Source: Streptosporangiaceae bacterium
Lineage (GTDB): Bacteria > Actinomycetota > Actinomycetes > Streptosporangiales > Streptosporangiaceae
Reading direction: 5' to 3'
NCBI GenBank assembly: GCA_030045215.1
Contig: JASIBJ010000128.1
Span: 1 to 25,595 of the forward strand
DNA: 25,595 nt
Part shown: piece after piece, positions 1 through 6,783 of the stretch
Position numbering within the stretch: position 1 is the first letter of the stretch
Layout of the letters: the number at the start of each line of letters is the position of its first letter
Made by a program: the position numbers and the translations under genes
Notes under the pieces: generated by a model
What the model saw: the letters and a program-made list of their open reading frames with translations, nothing else
The model's database searches: none
Told to the model about the DNA's origin: nothing

Positions 1-491
1 GGTGGCGGGTAATGTCCGGGCACCTGCCTCCGGCCACTGCCTCGCACGACGGTCACCGGTACCGGGGCGTGCGCAGCTACCTGGAGGCTGACGGATCCGA
101 GTCGCAGACCCGCGAAGCCGCCGACGCCCCGCGAGCCGACCACGAGCATGTCCGCACCAGCGCACTGCTCGCACAGCACGCGGGCCGCTCGCCCGCAGAC
201 GAGTAGCGGCCGAGGATTTATGGCGGAGTCGGATGCTTGAGCAGCCCGCATACCCTGCGCGAGCACCGTCTCGGCGCGGTCCCGCTCCGGATCTACCTGG
301 CCGGCGTCCGCGAGTGGCAACGGCGTCTCTGCCGCGGTGGCGCCCGAGACCGCGTATCCGGGTGTCCAGGCATGCCAGATTGTCAGCGGAACGTCACGCA
401 GCCGGGCCTCACGCACCGCCCACTTCAGGGCTTCCACGCTACCCGCGGACCCGTCGTATCCAACCATGATCTCATGTCTGCGCGTCGTCAT
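1..491 (-). CDS. Universal stress protein (UspA family), 3' end beyond window edge
   Basis: The reverse strand is open from an ATG at 491 to the left edge (163 codons seen, no stop), so the gene is cut by the window. A GGGAGG ribosome site lies just upstream of the ATG. The N-terminus carries the Usp nucleotide-binding strand-loop (VGYDGS, about residues 10-15), and near the C-terminus there is the ATP-binding signature G-x2-G-x9-G-S (starting GSRGVGGF). Known for the family: ATP-binding Usp proteins are cytoplasmic and induced under hypoxia or starvation; several are in the mycobacterial DosR regulon. It lies 70 bp downstream of the Rv1733c-like gene on the same strand and may be co-transcribed with it. 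Its client or process is unknown. Confidence 0.88.
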   Translation of the reverse strand, partial: MTTRRHEIMVGYDGSAGSVEALKWAVREARLRDVPLTIWHAWTPGYAVSGATAAETPLPLADAGQVDPERDRAETVLAQGMRAAQASDSAINPRPLLVCGRAARVLCEQCAGADMLVVGSRGVGGFAGLRLGSVSLQVAAHAPVPVTVVRGSGRRQVPGHYPP

Positions 492-561
492 GAGGACCTC
501 CCGTCCGCGTCACTTCACGCGCTCCCGACGCGCGCGTCTGCCCCTGGCTGTCCCTGGCCGG

Positions 562-1143
562 TTACCCGTGCCGGGACCAGGTTGGCCCGACCGTGTCCCA
601 GGCTCGCTGCCAGCCCGCCATGCGGCGCCGGTTGCAGATCAGCCGGATACCGCCGACGGCGCCGGCGGCCCCGACTGCGACGGCCATGAGAACCCACAGG
701 ACGGCGGAAATTACCTGATAGCACACGCCGACGGAGTTCAATGGGGGCGTTGTCTGCTGTCCGGCGGAGTTGACCCAGATCGTTACCTTCTGACCGGCGT
801 GCGCATCGAGGTCGGTCGCGACTTGACCGGACCTGTGCTGACCGTCGGGTGCCTGCCAGCGGGCAGGCACCATGGCGACATCCCATCCCGCGTCGAGCGC
901 GGACTGGGCCGCGCTCTGCTCCAGCGTCGCGATGGCGGGCCGCCAGCCGCGCTCGGCGCGCTGCTGCGCCAGGCCGGCGGAATAGGCGCGATGACCGGCC
1001 AGCAGGCCCAGCACGACGCAGGCGGCAATGGCCGCCACCAGCAGCGCGGTCATCGCCCGCGCCTCGATCCGGTCGATGCCGCGCCACAGCGGGTTTTGTC
1101 GCCGCCGCGACAGTCGCTGGACGAACTGCCACCTGTGGTTCAC
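562..1143 (-). CDS. Rv1733c-like two-TM membrane protein
   Basis: A 193-residue protein starting at GTG (1143) with GGAGG about 8 nt upstream. Two hydrophobic segments are visible, about residues 31-50 and 142-168, flanking a roughly 90-residue soluble section with an AGQKVTIWVNSAG stretch. This layout and the motif arrangement match the Rv1733c family of actinobacterial membrane proteins (about 210 residues in Mycobacterium tuberculosis), a known DosR-regulon member of unknown biochemical role. The two helices probably anchor an extracytoplasmic middle domain, which is inference. It follows a small ORF by 6 bp and precedes a usp gene, in keeping with a dormancy operon. A long overlapping reading frame in another phase (515-1345) is rejected because it lacks the hydrophobic pattern. 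Confidence 0.85.
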   Translation of the reverse strand: MNHRWQFVQRLSRRRQNPLWRGIDRIEARAMTALLVAAIAACVVLGLLAGHRAYSAGLAQQRAERGWRPAIATLEQSAAQSALDAGWDVAMVPARWQAPDGQHRSGQVATDLDAHAGQKVTIWVNSAGQQTTPPLNSVGVCYQVISAVLWVLMAVAVGAAGAVGGIRLICNRRRMAGWQRAWDTVGPTWSRHG

Positions 1144-1149
1144 CGGGAT

Positions 1150-1335
1150 CTACCTCCGACCCGTGCCCTTGAGGCAACGTTGCCCGTTCCGGCGCTGACT
1201 CATCAGGGTCATTCGTCCCATCGGGCCCGGACCGATGACCTGCGTGCTGGTCGGTGAGCGATCGTTGATCACGGTCACGCTGCGGCAGCCATCTGGCGGT
1301 GGGTTGCTGACCAGCATCTGCGGCGTCTCGGTCAT
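1150..1335 (-). CDS. Small hypothetical protein (61 aa) upstream of the Rv1733c-like gene
   Basis: A 61-codon frame starts with ATG at 1335 behind a good ribosome site (AGAGGTGA, 7 nt spacing) and ends 6 bp before the Rv1733c-like GTG start, a typical operon spacing. The product is hydrophilic, with no membrane segment or motif I recognise; the C-terminus is basic. It is the first frame after a DosR-like box at 1387-1400. It could be a real small protein, or a leader whose translation couples to the membrane protein. Composition alone does not decide this, so confidence is limited. Confidence 0.42.
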   Translation of the reverse strand: MTETPQMLVSNPPPDGCRSVTVINDRSPTSTQVIGPGPMGRMTLMSQRRNGQRCLKGTGRR

Positions 1336-1386
1336 TGCGTGTCACCTCTTAGCTGCAGGATCGGCCATGATGCGCCGGGCCCGGCA

Positions 1387-1400
1387 GGGTCAAATGGCCC
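1387..1400. promoter_or_regulatory. DosR-like box between divergent units
   Basis: GGGTCAAATGGCCC, matching GGGAC-N4-GTCCC at 8 of 10 arm positions. It lies 52 bp upstream of the small ORF/Rv1733c-like unit (minus strand) and 115 bp upstream of the XRE-PNPOx gene (plus strand), so it could serve either or both. Binding by a DosR-type regulator is inferred. Confidence 0.5.
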
Positions 1401-1514
1401 TACTCAGGCAGACCTGCGGCCGGCGAGGATGGCGTGATCGTAGAGTGAGCGGCGTCGCCCAGGCCGATGCGGGGCGGTGCCCGGGCGGCTAGTCCTACCG
1501 GAGTGGAGGACGAG

Positions 1515-2183
1515 GTGACCGAAGTGAGCGATGTCGGCGGAACCGACTTGGGGCGGCGCATTTCTGATCGGCGGGCTCGCCTAGGCCTGAGCCGCGAGGA
1601 TGCCGCGGCGCGGGCAGGAATGGCGCCGGAATACCTTGCCTATCTGGAGACGAGCCCGACCGCGGATCCGTCACAAGGGGCGCTGATACGGCTGGCCACT
1701 GCCCTCGGCACAACATCGGACGCGTTCTCGGGCGCGGGCATTACAGCACCCCCTGGGCAGCAGGGAGCGCAACGGCATGCGGCGCTGGAGGTCCTGACCG
1801 AGGAGGAATGCTGGGCCTACATCCGGCCGCGCGGGGTCGGCCGGTTCTTGTATAGCGCGGACAGAGGCCCGGTGGCCGTGCCGGTCAACTACGCGATGCT
1901 GGGCGACGCAGTGGTCTTCCGGACCGATGACCGCACCGCCGCGGCCGGGGCGGTCAGCCAGCGGAGGGTCTCGTTCGACGTCGACCATATCGACGACGCG
2001 CTGAGCGAGGGATGGAGCGTCCTCGTCAGCGGGATCGCGACGATCCTCACCCGTCCCGACGACGTGCACGCCGCGGACGGCCTCGATATCGAGCCGTGGG
2101 CCGGGGGCGAGCGCAACGCCTATATCCGGCTCGTGCCCGAGGAAGTCACCGGGCGCCGTATCCGGATCCACGCATCGCGGTGA
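1515..2183 (+). CDS. XRE helix-turn-helix fused to PNPOx-like flavin-fold domain
   Basis: I place the start at GTG 1515, where TGGAGGA sits 4-5 nt upstream; the frame is open to 1467 but the extra residues look non-coding. Residues about 10-70 form a Cro/CI (XRE) helix-turn-helix domain (LGRRISDRRARLGLSREDAA, then a glutamate-rich recognition helix and a second helical pair). Residues about 85-220 resemble the pyridoxamine 5'-phosphate oxidase-like split barrel seen in DosR-regulon proteins such as Rv3129 and Rv0080, with the ECWAYIRPRGVGRFLY entry strand and a conserved PVNYAML strand. I infer a DNA-binding protein that senses a flavin, F420, heme or related ligand through the barrel. It is monocistronic and convergent with the CBS gene, 11 bp apart. 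Confidence 0.85.
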   Translation: MTEVSDVGGTDLGRRISDRRARLGLSREDAAARAGMAPEYLAYLETSPTADPSQGALIRLATALGTTSDAFSGAGITAPPGQQGAQRHAALEVLTEEECWAYIRPRGVGRFLYSADRGPVAVPVNYAMLGDAVVFRTDDRTAAAGAVSQRRVSFDVDHIDDALSEGWSVLVSGIATILTRPDDVHAADGLDIEPWAGGERNAYIRLVPEEVTGRRIRIHASR

Positions 2184-2194
2184 ATCGCGGTAAC

Positions 2195-2839
2195 TCAACT
2201 CGCGCGCGGATAGCTCATCCGGTCTCTCACGCCCACGACGGCCTCGGCGTGCCTGATGCGGGCCAGGAGTCGAAGCGCGGTGTCAAGCCGCTCCACCGGT
2301 CCGGCGATCGTCACGATTCCGTACTTGACCGTGACCTCCAGCGTGTCCGGGTCTAGCCCGAACTCCTTGTCGATGATGACCTTGGTTACCTCGTCAAAGA
2401 TGTCGGAGTCTGGCCGTTCGTACACGCTAAGCACGTCGGATCGCGTCACGATTCCGAGGAGCCGCTCATCTTGGTCGACGACGGGCAGCCGCTTGATCTG
2501 CCACTGCTCCATCTGACGGGCGGCCTCCGATACCGAAGCCCACGGGTGAACGGCAATTGCCGGGCTCGTCATCAGCTGCTGCGCGGTGAGCGCGTTCGCC
2601 TTGTTCTCCTGATTCAGCCGCCAGTTGAGGCGCTCAAGCCCCGGCGGGAACTCAGGATCTGTCAGCTTGCAGAGCAAATCGGCCTCGGATACCAGCCCGA
2701 TTACCCGGTCGTCATCGTCGATTACCGGGCATGCGCTCACCCGGTAGCGGTGCAGTACCGTCACGATCTCCTTGTAGTCCGCGTCCTGCCGCAACGCGAT
2801 CACGCTTGTGGTCATCACATCGCCGACTGCCGCATTCAT
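2195..2839 (-). CDS. CBS-CBS-BON domain protein (Hrp1-like N-terminal part)
   Basis: 214 residues with ATG at 2839 behind a GGGGGGAG ribosome site. Two CBS motifs form a Bateman module: residues about 8-60 (VGDVMTTSVIALRQDADYKE, then VIDDDDRVIGLVSEADLL) and about 88-140 (LMTSPAIAVHPWASVSEAAR, then LPVVDQDERLLGIVTRSDVL). Residues about 145-210 form a BON domain (VTVKYGIVTIAGPVE). CBS pairs bind adenine nucleotides and usually report energy charge; Hrp1 (Rv2626c) of the DosR regulon has only the CBS pair. BON domains often bind phospholipid, so a membrane-linked energy sensor is possible, but that is inference. It follows the usp gene at 2888 by 48 bp on the same strand, probably as an operon. 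Confidence 0.9.
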   Translation of the reverse strand: MNAAVGDVMTTSVIALRQDADYKEIVTVLHRYRVSACPVIDDDDRVIGLVSEADLLCKLTDPEFPPGLERLNWRLNQENKANALTAQQLMTSPAIAVHPWASVSEAARQMEQWQIKRLPVVDQDERLLGIVTRSDVLSVYERPDSDIFDEVTKVIIDKEFGLDPDTLEVTVKYGIVTIAGPVERLDTALRLLARIRHAEAVVGVRDRMSYPRAS

Positions 2840-2887
2840 TGCCTCTCCCCCCGTTGACCGTCGGCCCCGCCTCGGTGGATCCGTGCC

Positions 2888-3349
2888 CTACTTCCCGCCC
2901 TTGCCCCGGATGATCACGATCGGGCACGGCGACAGATGCGAGCAGTGCTGGCTCACCGAGCCGAGCAGCGCCCCGGTGAAGCCACCGTGTCCCCGGCTCC
3001 CGATGACCAGCAACTCGGCTCCCTTGGCCGCCTCCAGCAGCACCTGAGCCGCGTTCCCCTCGGTAACCGATGTGCTAACCCGCACGCTGCTGGCCGGGTC
3101 AGCCTCATCCGCGATGACCTCTGCAAGTGTCTTCGCGGCAATTTCCCCGAAATCGGTGGCATCCATCGCCGAGACCGGCGCCCAGGCATATCCGCCGGCC
3201 ATCACCGGATAGTGCCAGGCGATGACGGCATGGACCGCCGCGCCAGTGAGCCCGGCCTGCCGCAAGGCCCACCGCAGCGCGGCCCTCGACTGGTCCGATC
3301 CGTCCACCCCGACCACAATGCGCCGCTCCTGATTACTCTGCCCGGTCAT
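2888..3349 (-). CDS. Universal stress protein (UspA family)
   Basis: A single-domain Usp. The ATG at 3349 gives 153 residues beginning MTGQSNQERRIVVGVDGS; an upstream GTG at 3361 with AGGAG 9 nt before it is a possible alternative. The nucleotide-binding features are intact: VVGVDGS at the first strand and GSRGHGGFTGALLGS (G-x2-G-x9-G-S) near the C-terminus, so ATP binding is expected. First gene of a likely usp-cbs operon, with a DosR-like box at 3433-3446 about 85 bp upstream. Its closest functional parallels are the hypoxia-induced mycobacterial Usp proteins; the specific target is unknown. Confidence 0.92.
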   Translation of the reverse strand: MTGQSNQERRIVVGVDGSDQSRAALRWALRQAGLTGAAVHAVIAWHYPVMAGGYAWAPVSAMDATDFGEIAAKTLAEVIADEADPASSVRVSTSVTEGNAAQVLLEAAKGAELLVIGSRGHGGFTGALLGSVSQHCSHLSPCPIVIIRGKGGK

Positions 3350-3423
3350 GGCCCTCACCACCAAGAATCGCTCCTACCTCAACCGTCGCGCAGGGCTAGC
3401 GAGCCTGGCAGGGGCGTTCCTAC

Positions 3424-3452
3424 CCGCGCGGAGGGACCTTCGCCCCGCGCGG
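3424..3452. promoter_or_regulatory. DosR-like box inside an 8-bp inverted repeat
   Basis: Box GGGACCTTCGCCCC at 3433-3446 (9 of 10 arm positions). It sits between two CCGCGCGG arms (3424-3431 and 3445-3452) that can pair around a 13-nt loop. The segment lies just after the PatA-like stop codon and upstream of the usp start, so it may both end the first transcript and control the second. No U-tract follows. Confidence 0.5.
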
Positions 3453-3468
3453 TAATCAGGTTCCGGTC

Positions 3469-6198
3469 CTACCTGAGCCGACGCAGGAACGGATCCCGCG
3501 GGGCGGCCGCCGCGATCCGGACCCGCACGTCGACGGCCTGCACATCCTGCGGGCGGGCGATCACCGGATTAAGGTCGAGCTCGGCGACCTCCGGCAGCTC
3601 GTCGGCCAGCCTCGACACCCGCAGCAGCACGTCGGCCAGGCCGGCTGTGTCCGCCGGCGGAGAACCCCGGTGCCCGGTCAGCAGTTCAGCCGCCCGCACC
3701 CCGTGGATCATCTCGGCCGCGTCGGCGTCGGTCAGCGGCGACAGCCGGGCGATGTGGTCACCGAGGACCTCGGTGGCCACCCCACCGAGCCCGAACACGA
3801 CGAGCGGCCCGAAAACCGGCTCTTGCACCACGCCGATCAGCGTCTCCACCCCTCCTGCCAGCATCGGCTGTACCAGTACCCGCTGCAGGGCAGGCCCGAA
3901 CTGCGAGGCCAGCTCGTGGTACGCGCCGGTCACCTCGTCGGGCGTGCGCAGGTCCAGCTTGACCGCGCCGGCGTCGGTCTTGTGCACGAGCCCGGCCACC
4001 TCGGCCTTGAGCACGACGTGCCCGCCGAGTTCCGCTGCCGCCGTCAGCGCGTCATCCGGCGTCGTGACGGCGCGCGTCGTCACCATCGGGATGCCATAGC
4101 TCGCCAGCAGCTGCACCGCGTCGGGGTCGGCGAGCCAGCCGCCGTCCGGGTTCGCGGTCAGGAACGCCGAGACAATGGCTCGGGCGCCGACCCTGTCCAG
4201 GTCGGTGAACTCGGGCAGCCGGCCGTGGTCGCGGTCGCGCCAGGCCCGGTAGCGGGTGGCATGGCCGAGAGCCCGCACGGCACCCTCGGGGTAGCCATAC
4301 GCTGGCAACCGCGGCTCGTTCTCATTTTCGGGTTCGGAGCCGCCCGGGCCGAGCAACCGGACCGACTCGGTCTGATCCAGCAGCACGGCGGCCATGGGCT
4401 TAGCGACCTGCGCGCCTGCGATGGCCGTCCTCAGGTCGGCGATCGCGGTAGGCACGCCGATCGCGACGACCGCGTCGACCGAATCATCCGCGGCAACCTC
4501 ACGCAAGCAGGCGCCGAACACCTCGGTGCTCACGCCGGCCGTCGTATCCACTGGTCCGGCAACGGCCGCTCCGGACGGCAGCAGTCGCGCCAGTCGCCCC
4601 TGCGTCTCGGCGCTCAGGATGGCAACGGTCAGGCCGACGTCACCGCACGCGTCAGCGGCGAGCACCCCGGCACCGCCTGCGTTCGACACGATCGCCACAC
4701 GAGATCCGGTCGGCAGGGGCTGGCACGAGAGGAGGGCCGCTGTATCCACGAGCTCGCCCAGGCTGTCCGTGGCAATGATCCCGGCCTGGCCGAACAGGGC
4801 TTCCTGGGTCACGAGAGGCGTTGCGGTGGCGGCGGTGTGCGACGCTGCGGCGCGCTGGCCGGCCACCGAGCGACCTCCGATCACGGTGAGCACCGGAATC
4901 TGCCGGCCGACCCTCCTGGCCGTCCGGGCGAAGGCGCGCGGATTACCGAATGACTCGACGTACAGGATCGCAAGCCGGGTCTTTCCGTCCTGCTCCCACC
5001 AGGTCAGCAGGTCATTGCTTGAGACGTCGTACTTGTCGCCGACCGAGGCGAAGGAGGTAACGCCGATGCCGAGCCTGGTGACATGCTCCATCAGCGCGAC
5101 GCCGACGCCGCCCGACTGGACGACCAGGCCGGCAGTGCCCGGCGGCGGCGTCCGCGCCGCGAACGTGGCGTTGAGGCGCTCGCTTGGCACGGCGACGCCG
5201 AAGCAGTTAGGGCCGACCAGCCGCATCCCGTACCGGCGGCAGATCGCGACTAGGTCCGCCCCGCGCGGCCCGAGGCCAGCGGTGATGACCACCAGGGTGT
5301 GCACGCCCCGGCGACCGCACTGCTCGGCCGCCTCGGTTACCTCGGCGGGCGGCACAGCGATCACCGCGAGATCCACGTCGTCCGGCAGTTCCAGCGGCGA
5401 GGTCATGGCCGAGAGGCCCTCCATCGAGCCGCCGTGCAAGTTGACGGGGTACACGGGCCCGGCAAAGCCGCCGGCGACGATGTTGTGCAAGATCTCGCGG
5501 CCGACCGACCCGCGGTGCCGGCTCGGGCCGATCACCGCGACCGAGGCGGGCTGGAGCAGGTGGCGCAGGCTCGCCACCTCGGCGCGGCTGGCCCGTTTCG
5601 CGACCGCGTCCAGGTAGCTATCGAACCGCTCGTCGTCAACGGCCGGCAGCGGGAACGTCAGCTCAATGACACCGTCGGCGAAGTGACGCTCGACCGGCAG
5701 GCCCGCGTCCTTGAATACCTGTTGCATGGCGTAGTTATCCGGCAGTGTCTCGGCCTCGAACGCGACCAGGTTCCGCTGTCGGCCCAGTGACACCAAGTAC
5801 TCGAGCAACAGGGTCGCCACGCCCCGGCCGTGCATGTCATCGGACACGGCAAACGCGATCTCGGCCCGCCCCGGCGTGCCGGTGGCCTCCCAGCCGGCCG
5901 CCCCCACGAGCTTGCCGCTGAGCAATGCCAGCAGCGCGACATGGTCGGGCGCGGGGGGCCGGCAGAGACGCTGCGCTTCTCGTTCCGGTGCCCGCGAGCT
6001 GAGGCTGAAGAACCGGAAATAGGCGTTATCGGGTGACAGCTTCGCGTGCATCTCGCGTACGGCATCGGCGTCCTCAGGCCGCGCCTGCCGGATCTCGACG
6101 GTGCTGCCATCCGCGAGCAGCGCGTAGGTCGCCTCGCCGGCGTTCGCGATGATCGCGCCGCCACCGCCTGCGTCCCGGTCGTGCCATGCCTGCACCAT
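3469..6198 (-). CDS. GNAT / NDP-forming acyl-CoA synthetase fusion (PatA-like protein acetyltransferase)
   Basis: 909 residues from ATG 6198 (AGGGAG, 7 nt upstream); a TTG 30 bp further out is less likely. Residues about 30-185 are a GNAT domain with the acetyl-CoA loop HGRGVA at 123-128. Residues about 208-690 are the CoA-binding and succinyl-CoA-ligase-like domains (VAVIGPSRHRGSVGREI; LVGPNCFG), including the SHT motif with His454, the position of the phosphohistidine in ADP-forming acetyl-CoA synthetases. Residues about 690-900 are an ATP-grasp domain. Known: such fusions acetylate lysines of acyl-CoA synthetases and other enzymes, the ligase-like part usually being regulatory. The GNAT-first order is the arrangement reported for streptomycete PatA and the reverse of enteric Pat. 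It is monocistronic with a box at 6287-6300. An acyl-CoA synthetase activity cannot be excluded. Confidence 0.88.
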   Translation of the reverse strand: MVQAWHDRDAGGGGAIIANAGEATYALLADGSTVEIRQARPEDADAVREMHAKLSPDNAYFRFFSLSSRAPEREAQRLCRPPAPDHVALLALLSGKLVGAAGWEATGTPGRAEIAFAVSDDMHGRGVATLLLEYLVSLGRQRNLVAFEAETLPDNYAMQQVFKDAGLPVERHFADGVIELTFPLPAVDDERFDSYLDAVAKRASRAEVASLRHLLQPASVAVIGPSRHRGSVGREILHNIVAGGFAGPVYPVNLHGGSMEGLSAMTSPLELPDDVDLAVIAVPPAEVTEAAEQCGRRGVHTLVVITAGLGPRGADLVAICRRYGMRLVGPNCFGVAVPSERLNATFAARTPPPGTAGLVVQSGGVGVALMEHVTRLGIGVTSFASVGDKYDVSSNDLLTWWEQDGKTRLAILYVESFGNPRAFARTARRVGRQIPVLTVIGGRSVAGQRAAASHTAATATPLVTQEALFGQAGIIATDSLGELVDTAALLSCQPLPTGSRVAIVSNAGGAGVLAADACGDVGLTVAILSAETQGRLARLLPSGAAVAGPVDTTAGVSTEVFGACLREVAADDSVDAVVAIGVPTAIADLRTAIAGAQVAKPMAAVLLDQTESVRLLGPGGSEPENENEPRLPAYGYPEGAVRALGHATRYRAWRDRDHGRLPEFTDLDRVGARAIVSAFLTANPDGGWLADPDAVQLLASYGIPMVTTRAVTTPDDALTAAAELGGHVVLKAEVAGLVHKTDAGAVKLDLRTPDEVTGAYHELASQFGPALQRVLVQPMLAGGVETLIGVVQEPVFGPLVVFGLGGVATEVLGDHIARLSPLTDADAAEMIHGVRAAELLTGHRGSPPADTAGLADVLLRVSRLADELPEVAELDLNPVIARPQDVQAVDVRVRIAAAAPRDPFLRRLR

Positions 6199-6286
6199 CG
6201 CCAGTCTCCCTCTGCTGGGCCCGGACAATCATGTCCAGCATGCCGGATAGACGTAAACCCAGCTGAGGGCCGCGGCCTTCAATCGG

Positions 6287-6300
6287 GGGACTTTTGGCCC
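6287..6300. promoter_or_regulatory. DosR-like box upstream of the PatA-like gene
   Basis: GGGACTTTTGGCCC (9 of 10 arm positions), 89 bp upstream of the ATG at 6198 and inside the spacer after the phasin gene. Flanked by further G and C on either side, extending the palindrome to GGGGAC....GGCCCC. Confidence 0.6.
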
Positions 6301-6317
6301 CTAGCCCTCGCGAGCAC

Positions 6318-6340
6318 CAGGTGCCAGCATCGGGCGCCTG
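6318..6340 (-). terminator. Candidate hairpin after the pha operon
   Basis: CAGGTGCC (6318-6325) and GGCGCCTG (6333-6340) pair over 8 positions (one G-U) around a 7-nt loop, starting 5 bp beyond the phasin stop. No U-tract follows, so this is a weak intrinsic terminator at best, though such structures are common in actinobacteria. Confidence 0.4.
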
Positions 6341-6345
6341 CGTGG

Positions 6346-6690
6346 TTACTCAGCTGCCTTGCCGCTCTTCTTGCCGGACGACGACTTGCTGCCGCTCGTC
6401 GCAAGCAACGGCGCGGTCGCCTTGAGGACGTCCTCGGCGAACTTGCGCTGACTGGCAAGCAGCTGCTCAGCGAAGTCGTATGCGCTCTTCACCAGGTCCT
6501 CCGGCTTGGGCAGCTTTTCAGCGACGTTCAGGCTGTCCGCGAAGGGCAGGTTCAGCTCAGGCAGCTCCGGCTTCATCGACTGCACGGCGCTGGACCAGCG
6601 CTCGATCGCGTCCACGACCGCCGCCTGGCTCCTGCGAATGGCGTTCAGCACGTCCTCCTGGAACTCCTGCCCGATGCTCGGCTCGGCCAT
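6346..6690 (-). CDS. Phasin-like PHA granule-associated protein
   Basis: A 114-residue protein from ATG 6690 with a strong AGGAGGAG ribosome site. It is mostly amphipathic helix with repeated acidic and hydrophobic residues (about 1-95), followed by a low-complexity Ser/Gly/Lys tail (SGSKSSSGKKSGKAAE) that recalls phasins and the lysine-rich end of HbhA-type proteins. It is the last gene of the phaB-phaA-phaC-phasin group, 93 bp after phaC, and this position is the best evidence for a granule-coating role. A separate promoter of its own is visible at 6745-6773. Phasins normally coat polyhydroxyalkanoate granules and limit coalescence. The family is poorly conserved in sequence, so the name rests partly on context. 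Confidence 0.72.
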   Translation of the reverse strand: MAEPSIGQEFQEDVLNAIRRSQAAVVDAIERWSSAVQSMKPELPELNLPFADSLNVAEKLPKPEDLVKSAYDFAEQLLASQRKFAEDVLKATAPLLATSGSKSSSGKKSGKAAE

Positions 6691-6744
6691 TTCTCCTCCT
6701 CAGGACCGGGACTTGCGATTCCCCGAGATACCTCGTCTTGCTCA

Positions 6745-6773
6745 ATATAACTAGCGTACGTTCGCTGTGTCAA
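6745..6773 (-). promoter_or_regulatory. Sigma70-type promoter for the phasin gene
   Basis: On the minus strand TTGACA (6773-6768), a 17-bp spacer and TTATAT (6750-6745) form a near-consensus housekeeping promoter in an otherwise very GC-rich region, about 55 bp from the phasin ATG. The spacer contains AGCG-AACGTA-CGCT, an imperfect inverted repeat that could be a repressor operator. Confidence 0.6.
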
Positions 6774-6783
6774 GCAGACGAAG

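Noticed and set aside
541..554. CCCCTGGCTGTCCC as a box for the left-edge usp gene
   Set aside because: One arm is perfect but the other matches at one position only; the usp may rely on the upstream box at 1387.
515..1345. 276-codon minus-strand frame overlapping the Rv1733c-like gene
   Set aside because: Arg/Gly-rich without membrane helices; the other frame has two helices, a good ribosome site and family resemblance.
2854..2867. TTGACCGTCGGCCC as another DosR-like box
   Set aside because: Only the right arm matches, and it is 15 bp from the cbs start next to its ribosome site, too close for a promoter operator.
2936..5617. Long plus-strand frames opposite the usp and PatA-like genes
   Set aside because: Composition is Arg/Pro/Ser-rich with no domain; the minus-strand products are clear multidomain proteins.
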